Origin: CAYFYJ01 sp964347415
Lineage (GTDB): Archaea > Aenigmatarchaeota > Aenigmatarchaeia > CG10238-14
Assembly (NCBI GenBank): GCA_964347415.1
Contig: CAYFYJ010000002.1
Coordinates: 1 to 43,181, forward strand
Reading direction: 5' to 3'
DNA: 43,181 bases
The first letter of the stretch is position 1, and each line of letters begins with the position of its first letter. Of this stretch, positions 39,359 to 43,181 are shown piece by piece. The notes beneath the pieces are model-generated. The model did not search any database. It saw only the letters and a program-made list of their open reading frames with translations, and was not told where the DNA came from. The position numbers and the translations under genes are program-made.

Positions 39359-39363
39359 AAGAT

Positions 39364-39383
39364 TCGATAGATTTTTATTTCCA
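39364..39383 (+). repeat. Degenerate interspersed module
   Basis: CGATAGATTTTTATTTCCAA; about 70 nt before the histone-fold gene. Confidence 0.5.
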
Positions 39384-39453
39384 AAGAAGAATTAAACTTA
39401 TGGATTACTTCAATGGAAAACATCTAAAAAATGATACAAGGAGGTGAAAATAA

Positions 39454-39621
39454 ATGGCTGTAATTGTAAAGAGCGCAATAAGAGAAATGATGAAAGGTAA
39501 ATGCAATGTCGGTGAAGATTTTTTGAAACGACTAGATACAGACGTAGCCGCTATGGTTAGAAGAGCTGCAGACAGAGCAAAGGCAAATGGAAGAAAGACG
39601 CTGAAAGCAAGAGATTGTTAA
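39454..39621 (+). CDS. Small histone-fold protein (DUF1931/bacterial-histone-like)
   Basis: 55 residues, ATG after the strong SD AAGGAGGTG. MAVIVKSAIREMMKGKCNVG, then EDFLKRLDTDVAAMVRRAAD and RAKANGRKTLKARDC. The VVKS-IRE start, LD--V--MV-RAADRAKANGRKTL-ARD ending matches short histone-fold proteins of the DUF1931 type rather than HMf histones. Probably binds DNA as a dimer. Confidence 0.75.
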   Translation: MAVIVKSAIREMMKGKCNVGEDFLKRLDTDVAAMVRRAADRAKANGRKTLKARDC

Positions 39622-39693
39622 GCTCTCTTCTTCTTTCTTTTTTTATAGCATTATATGTATCTTGTTATTCCATTCAACAAAAAGGTGTTTTTA

Positions 39694-39771
39694 ATGGTTA
39701 AGAGAAAGTTTATTTACGAAAATAAGAATATGGTAAAGTATGCCATTCTTCAAATGACCCACCGAGGATAA
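39694..39771 (+). CDS. 25-aa peptide, uncertain
   Basis: SD AAGGTG 6 nt before ATG. MVKRKFIYENKNMVKYAILQ MTHRG. No relative seen in the window. Confidence 0.35.
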   Translation: MVKRKFIYENKNMVKYAILQMTHRG

Positions 39772-39781
39772 ATCAACCAGG

Positions 39782-39801
39782 GTTAGATAGATTTTTATTC
39801 T
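39782..39801 (+). promoter_or_regulatory. Interspersed module, variant copy, 19 nt before an ATG
   Basis: GTTAGATAGATTTTTATTCT then GAGAAGAGAAAATTTAATA and ATG at 39821. Confidence 0.65.
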
Positions 39802-39820
39802 GAGAAGAGAAAATTTAATA

Positions 39821-39874
39821 ATGGGAGTAGCACGAAGGAAAAAACATAAGAAAAAAAGGAAAGGAAAAAAGTAA
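39821..39874 (+). CDS. 17-aa basic microprotein MGVARRKKHKKKRKGKK
   Basis: Paralogue of the 28600-28650 peptide, 19 nt after a module. Mostly synonymous differences from that copy (see findings). Six codons end in AAA/AAG alternation rather than being identical, so it is not simply a recent copy. Confidence 0.65.
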   Translation: MGVARRKKHKKKRKGKK

Positions 39875-39878
39875 CTTG

Positions 39879-39898
39879 AATCGATAGATTTTTGTTCT
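39879..39898 (+). promoter_or_regulatory. Interspersed module, core exact, 21 nt before an ATG
   Basis: AATCGATAGATTTTTGTTCT, then 21 nt and ATG 39920. Confidence 0.65.
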
Positions 39899-39919
39899 TG
39901 AATAAATGAATTTAGTATC

Positions 39920-40294
39920 ATGAAAATCGAACTTTTGTACATTCTAGATTGTCCTTGGTGTTTAAAGACTAAAGAATTAATTAGAGAAAGTTTGAAAGAA
40001 CTTAGAATAAAAGCTGATATAGAAGAGATTCTGATTGATTCAGATGAAAAGGCAAAAAAACATAATTTTGTTGGTTCACCCACTGTCAGGATAGATGGGA
40101 AAGATATACAAGAAGAGGTTAGCAAAGGACAATGTTTACCTTGTGAAGAACTCACAGAATCTACAAAAGAAACAACTGAATTTGTGAAACAAGAATGCAG
40201 ATGTGGATGCAGAATCTATTTTTATGAAGGTAAACAATATACTTATCCACCGAAAAAGATGATGAAAGAAGCTATAATGAAAAAGAAGAAATAA
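39920..40294 (+). CDS. Thioredoxin-fold protein (DUF2703-like)
   Basis: 124 residues. MKIELLYILDCPWCLKTKEL places a CPWC motif after the first strand, then SDEKAKKHNFVGSPTVRIDGKDI, the cis-Pro loop of a thioredoxin fold, and CLPCEEL. The tail QECRCGCRIYFYEGKQYTYP has three Cys. DUF2703/arsenate- or mercury-linked thioredoxin-like proteins share this layout. Starts 21 nt after the module; the next tRNA-derived repeat begins at its stop. Confidence 0.7.
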   Translation: MKIELLYILDCPWCLKTKELIRESLKELRIKADIEEILIDSDEKAKKHNFVGSPTVRIDGKDIQEEVSKGQCLPCEELTESTKETTEFVKQECRCGCRIYFYEGKQYTYPPKKMMKEAIMKKKK

Positions 40295-40348
40295 CCTTAA
40301 TTTAAATAATTATCATCCACACTCTTTGACGGGCCCGTAGCAGAGACC
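40295..40348 (+). repeat. tRNA-Arg(UCG)-derived repeat, copy 2 (short)
   Basis: CCTTAATTTAAATAATTATC, CACTCTTTGAC and GGGCCCGTAGCAGAGACC, then unrelated sequence. Promoter plus first 15 nt of the tRNA match the intact locus, diverging after GCAGAG. It keeps CCACAC as in the intact locus (other copies CCAAAC). Confidence 0.8.
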
Positions 40349-40427
40349 ATAGGTTAAACTCACGATTAGTGTTTCTAATTATTAATTACCTTTCTGATTG
40401 AAATAGATTTTTCCAAACTTCTTTACA

Positions 40428-40865
40428 CTACTTTCTTGTCATTGGACTTCCACATTTAGGACATTTCAGCTTATAGCATGGGGTACCTCTTTTATGTGGC
40501 ATAGTATGACTACATTCGGGACATACACATTCTCCACCAGGACCTCCTCCAAATCCACCCATCCTACCTCTCCCCACCATTCTATAAACACCTCCTTGTA
40601 TCTTTATCGCCTTACCCTTAACAAGAGAATCAGCAATTTTTTTTCTTGCTGATCTTATCAATCTGTGAAAAGTTGGCTGTGATATACTCATTTTTTTGGC
40701 TGCTTTTTCTTGATCTAAACCTTCTAAATCTTTTAAACGAACAGCTTCAAATTCATCAACAGTCAATATAGATTCCTCTAAATCAACCTTCCTAATACCT
40801 TCTGGTCTAAAGAAAGTAATATTAGGTTCGAACCTAACCTTTCTACGTCTTCTCGGTCTCGGCAT
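40428..40865 (-). CDS. DUF134 (UPF0251) HTH regulator
   Basis: 145 residues. MPRPRRRRKVRFEPNITFF, then the family motif LTVDEFEAVRLKDLEGLDQE and the HTH EKAAKKMSISQPTFHRLIRS (residues ~40-75). The C-terminus is Gly-rich with two CxxC pairs (CVCPEC, CPKC), a zinc ribbon found in some members. Family members are putative sigma-like HTH regulators, often next to NifX-type and DUF5320 genes. Start overlaps the DUF5320 stop by one base, so one operon. Confidence 0.9.
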   Translation of the reverse strand: MPRPRRRRKVRFEPNITFFRPEGIRKVDLEESILTVDEFEAVRLKDLEGLDQEKAAKKMSISQPTFHRLIRSARKKIADSLVKGKAIKIQGGVYRMVGRGRMGGFGGGPGGECVCPECSHTMPHKRGTPCYKLKCPKCGSPMTRK

Positions 40866-41104
40866 TATTTCAACTCTTTAAGTTTCTCTTGGATTGTTTT
40901 GAGGTCTAATTCTAATTCTTTTTTTTCTTCTTCTAATATTTTTTTTTGTTCTTGTTTTGTTAGTGTTATCTGTTGGGCTATAGGATATCTAAAACTTCTA
41001 CCTCTAAACCTTCTTCTAATCGCTAAACCTCTACCACAAGGACCTAATCCTCTTCCAGTTAAAGGTCCTTCTCCTCTGGGTCCAGTACCATCTCCACCAG
41101 GCAT
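40865..41104 (-). CDS. DUF5320 protein
   Basis: 79 residues. MPGGDGTGPRGEGPLTGRGL then GPCGRGLAIRRRFRGRSFRY and a helix to the end (KKILEEEKKELELDLKTIQE). The N-terminal 'MPgGDgTGP.G.GP.TGRg.G.C' is the DUF5320 signature; these often lie beside DUF134 and dinitrogenase-cofactor-like genes. SD AGGAGGTGA precedes the start. Confidence 0.9.
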   Translation of the reverse strand: MPGGDGTGPRGEGPLTGRGLGPCGRGLAIRRRFRGRSFRYPIAQQITLTKQEQKKILEEEKKELELDLKTIQEKLKELK

Positions 41105-41123
41105 ATATTTTTCACCTCCTATC

Positions 41124-41165
41124 TTATGAATTATTATTCATAATATCTAATGAATATATATTCAT
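41124..41165 (-). promoter_or_regulatory. Tandem palindromic operators and TATA box of the DUF5320-DUF134 operon
   Basis: Inverted repeat TTATGAAT-TATT-ATTCATAA at 41124-41143 and perfect palindrome ATGAATATATATTCAT at 41150-41165. Both share the half-site ATGAAT. Upstream (minus strand) AGTATTTATATTATT at ~41166-41180 is the TATA box, so the operators cover the transcription start and SD region. Autorepression by DUF134 is a natural reading. Confidence 0.65.
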
Positions 41166-41210
41166 AATAATATAAATACTTTTCGGTTCAGAACCAGTTA
41201 GATTTTTTTA

Positions 41211-41317
41211 TTTAATCCTTAATTTAAATAGATATTTAGAAATAATACCTCAGGCGGGCCCGTAGCAGACCTTATGAAATTGTATAGTAGGGCCTGTCCT
41301 ATAATTGATTGTTTTTT
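41211..41317 (+). repeat. tRNA-Arg(UCG)-derived repeat, copy 3
   Basis: TTTAATCCTTAATTTAAATA then (41256) GGGCCCGTAGCAGACCTTAT, GAAATTGTATAGTAGGGCC and TGTCCTATAATTGATTGTTTT. Upstream half is more diverged than in copies 1 and 4. Precedes the matrixin-like protease gene. Confidence 0.75.
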
Positions 41318-41373
41318 GAAATAAAATAATTAAGCATAAAAATGTAACTATTATAAGAAAAGTAGGTGAATGA

Positions 41374-42183
41374 ATGAAAAAACTACTTGTTTTAGGAATA
41401 ATCCTGACTTTAATGTTAGGAGTAAGTATAGTAACAGTAATCGCAGGAAAACCAGATTTAATTCCAACTAATGTAAATACACCAAAAGGGCCAGTTTCCA
41501 TCATAATACCAGAACATGCAATAGAACTTGCCCCAGGAATCTTTAGTTTAGGAGAAGCTCAAGATGTGAACGGAAGAATAGTGCAAGGATTTTTATTCAT
41601 CGATTACAAGGAAGAGTTTGCAAAGCCACCATGGGCAGGAGGCGGAAAGGGCGGATCAAGTTGCTATGAATTCCTTGCAAGAGGAGCCAGATGGAAAACG
41701 ACAGAACCGTATGTAACTGGTAATGGAATAGACCTAACACTTACAGAAACAAGTTTAGAAACATGGGATTCAGAAATTCCTTCATTTAATATATTCGGAA
41801 CAGGAACAGCAGGAACTACTAATGGAGCAGATGATGTAAGCCCAGATGGTGATAATGAAGTTATGTTCGAAGATCTAGGAGAAACTAGTACAATTGCATA
41901 TACTATCGTATGGGGAATCTTTCGTGGACCCCCTAGCGGAAGAGAATTAGTCGAATGGGATGCTGTATTTAATTCAGATTATGCTTGGAGCTTAAATGGC
42001 GAGGAAGGAAAAATGGATTATCAAAATATAGCAACACATGAATTTGGTCACGCAGCAGGTATGGGTCATCCTGACGATAGTTGCACAGAAGAAACCATGT
42101 ACAGATTTGCAAGTTTGGGTGAAACAAAGAAGAGATCACTTGAAGCAGGAGATATTACAGGAATTTCAGAACTGTATGCTTAA
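41374..42183 (+). CDS. Secreted matrixin-like (M10) metalloprotease
   Basis: 269 residues. Signal peptide (residues 1-24), then a catalytic domain with the full metzincin zinc motif HEFGHAAGMGH (His222, Glu223, His226, His232) and the Met-turn EETMY (Met242). C-terminal ETKKRSLEAGDITGISELYA (the last helix of matrixins). SD AGGTGA upstream. Degrades extracellular proteins, possibly of host or symbiont partner; substrate unknown. Confidence 0.9.
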   Translation: MKKLLVLGIILTLMLGVSIVTVIAGKPDLIPTNVNTPKGPVSIIIPEHAIELAPGIFSLGEAQDVNGRIVQGFLFIDYKEEFAKPPWAGGGKGGSSCYEFLARGARWKTTEPYVTGNGIDLTLTETSLETWDSEIPSFNIFGTGTAGTTNGADDVSPDGDNEVMFEDLGETSTIAYTIVWGIFRGPPSGRELVEWDAVFNSDYAWSLNGEEGKMDYQNIATHEFGHAAGMGHPDDSCTEETMYRFASLGETKKRSLEAGDITGISELYA

Positions 42184-42206
42184 ATTTCTTTTTTTTATTT
42201 TCTTTT

Positions 42207-42314
42207 TCTTAATTAATCCTTAATTTAAATAATTATTATCCAAACTCTTTGGTGGGCCCGTAGCAGACCTATATGAAATGTATGGTAGGGCCTGTCCTAT
42301 AATTGATTGGTTTT
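42207..42314 (+). repeat. tRNA-Arg(UCG)-derived repeat, copy 4 (best preserved)
   Basis: TCTTAATTAATCCTTAATTT then (42254) GGGCCCGTAGCAGACCTATA, GAAATGTATGGTAGGGCC and TGTCCTATAATTGATTGGTTTT. The upstream part is identical to the promoter of the intact tRNA-Arg at 42943 apart from a few bases. Followed by AAAATAGATTTATCCTCAG, a weak module, and GNAT gene start. Confidence 0.85.
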
Positions 42315-42355
42315 CTGATTAAAATAGATTTATCCTCAGAAGAGAAAGGTTAATC

Positions 42356-42928
42356 ATGAAATGGATTATAAGACCAATAGAAAAAAAAGAACTTCCAAAG
42401 TTCCTAAAATTTGAAAAAGACTATACAAAAAATGATGAATCATTAAAAAAAATAAGTAATAGATTTGCTAAATATCCAGACTTGTTTATTGGTTGCTATG
42501 TCAATAATGAATTGATTGGAGAGATATCAGGCTTTGTTAGGGGGAATATCGTAATCTTAAAATCAATTGCTACCAAGGATAAACACCAAAAACAAGGCAT
42601 AGGAAGAAAACTCTTAGAATTTTTCGAAAAACAAGCTAAAAAATATAGTAATATTGTTAGTGTTGCTTCAGCTGAAGGATATGTCGAATTATTTTATCAA
42701 AAAAGTGGCTATAAGCCACGACTAATCATGCTCCAAGTTCATAAAAAAAATTTACCGCCAGATTATAAAGAAAAAAATTATCGGGTGATCGATGAAAGAG
42801 ATGAAGGAAATATCAAATTTCTTTACTTTAAATATAGGAAGCATAAACCAAAATTAAAAGAAAAATTAAAAAAAGAATTCAACGCATTTGAGGTTAATTT
42901 TATTTTTGAAAAGGTAATAAAACCCTGA
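42356..42928 (+). CDS. GNAT family N-acetyltransferase
   Basis: 190 residues. GNAT core: MKWIIRPIEKKELPKFLKF (beta1), VNNELIGEISGF, VILKSIATKDKHQKQGIGRK (motif A, with the Q/RxxGxG/A pyrophosphate loop KHQKQGIGRKLLE), and the C-terminal YVELFYQKSGYKPR (motif B). Acetylates an unknown amine from acetyl-CoA. About 60 extra residues at the C-terminus. Weak module and AGAAGAG leader upstream. Confidence 0.87.
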   Translation: MKWIIRPIEKKELPKFLKFEKDYTKNDESLKKISNRFAKYPDLFIGCYVNNELIGEISGFVRGNIVILKSIATKDKHQKQGIGRKLLEFFEKQAKKYSNIVSVASAEGYVELFYQKSGYKPRLIMLQVHKKNLPPDYKEKNYRVIDERDEGNIKFLYFKYRKHKPKLKEKLKKEFNAFEVNFIFEKVIKP

Positions 42929-42942
42929 ATCAGTTAGATTTT

Positions 42943-42989
42943 TCTTAATTAATCCTTAATTTAAATAATTATTATCCACACTCTTTGAT
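42943..42989 (+). promoter_or_regulatory. Promoter of tRNA-Arg(UCG)
   Basis: TTAATCCTTAATTTAAATAA (TATA-like TTTAAATAATT) about 30-35 nt before the tRNA. The same ~47 bp are repeated before copies 1, 2 and 4 of the tRNA-derived repeat. Confidence 0.6.
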
Positions 42990-43063
42990 GGGCCCGTAGC
43001 AGAGCCTGGATAATGCGCCTGGCTTCGGACTAGGAGATCATGGGTTCGAATCCCATCGGGCCC
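42990..43063 (+). tRNA. tRNA-Arg(UCG)
   Basis: Acceptor GGGCCCG/CGGGCCC, D-arm GCAG/ATGC, anticodon stem CCTGG/CTAGG with loop CTTCGGA (anticodon TCG), T-arm ATGGG-TTCGAAT-CCCAT. 74 nt without intron, discriminator A at 43064. The only intact member of the repeat family described above. Confidence 0.95.
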
Positions 43064-43121
43064 ACTACAATAACATTTTTAAAATCCAAGGTTTGAATAT
43101 TAAATTTAATAAGTGAATGAT

Positions 43122-43181
43122 ATGAACTTTTCAAAAAAAGGCTCGTTGAAAAAAGTCTTGCTCATCTGCGGTATACTCTCT
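43122..43181 (+). CDS. Start of a membrane or secreted protein (cut by window end)
   Basis: ATG with GTGA upstream. Twenty codons are visible: a Lys-rich start followed by the hydrophobic VLLICGILS, as in a signal peptide or membrane anchor. Nothing more can be said. Confidence 0.5.
   Translation, partial: MNFSKKGSLKKVLLICGILS

Noticed and set aside
28561..39900. CRISPR array made of the 20-bp repeats
   Set aside because: Spacing is irregular (from about 60 bp to many kb), copies lie between genes rather than with uniform spacers, and no cas genes are present.
38356..42942. Integron-type gene cassettes with attC sites
   Set aside because: Repeats do not show paired RYYYAAC/GTTRRRY ends and no integron integrase is seen; tRNA-fragment insertion fits the sequence better.

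Overview
The window is low-GC archaeal DNA. Archaeal markers are a TBP made of two direct repeats, an HMf-type histone, a truncated TFB-like cyclin protein, tRNA genes with introns at position 37/38 that can form BHB-like structures, a HerA-like ATPase, cyclic 2,3-diphosphoglycerate synthetase, an AS-AR-type asparagine synthetase and FtsZ. Many small genes and several Thr-rich (TTT) surface proteins are reminiscent of DPANN-type archaea, but that placement is an inference from style and not a phylogenetic result.

Layout. 0-2 kb: end of a VirB4-like ATPase with a nuclease-like tail, overlapping a DUF3800-like gene. 2-6.8 kb: MgtC, a membrane-anchored Lon-like protease, small membrane proteins and a PLP-fold enzyme. 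6.8-9.3 kb: intron-containing tRNA-Arg(CCU), then a minus-strand run: fasciclin, a 17-aa basic peptide, methyltransferase, CuA-type lipoprotein, small membrane protein. 9.3-20.8 kb: AIM24, a 654-aa surface protein, MazG-like, TldD-Nudix-TldE, lamin-tail surface protein, TauE, an M24 peptidase and three surface or coiled-coil proteins. 20.9-25.1 kb: cDPG synthetase, tRNA-Pro, HerA-like ATPase, small wHTH, ftsZ. 25.4-28.5 kb: an asparagine locus (AsnC/Lrp regulator, divergent AS-AR gene, AsnRS, tRNA-Asn). 28.5-43.2 kb: a gene-dense accessory-looking stretch of mostly very small genes: mini-TFB, CARF-wHTH, zinc ribbons, membrane proteins, histone, TBP, a second histone-fold protein, DUF134/DUF5320, a matrixin-like protease, GNAT, and finally tRNA-Arg(UCG).

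Three kinds of structure are not explained by the genes. (1) A 20-bp sequence, ATCAGATAGATTTTTGTTCT, occurs about 20 times in gaps. In at least seven cases it ends exactly 19 nt before a start codon, so it looks like a shared 5' module (promoter or leader) of many small genes. (2) tRNA fragments are duplicated next to these genes. Four copies of the promoter plus 5' end of tRNA-Arg(UCG) divide 38.3-43.0 kb into gene blocks, and 3' ends of tRNA-Arg(CCU) and tRNA-Asn are duplicated with the same junction sequence. Together this resembles serial site-specific insertion of small gene cassettes at tRNA genes, with no recombinase visible. (3) Several 9-31-residue microproteins with good ribosome-binding sites are either strongly acidic (DWEEEEEDW type) or strongly basic. 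Two acidic-then-basic couples flank the histone gene, and one basic peptide is duplicated with mostly synonymous changes, which argues that it is really translated.
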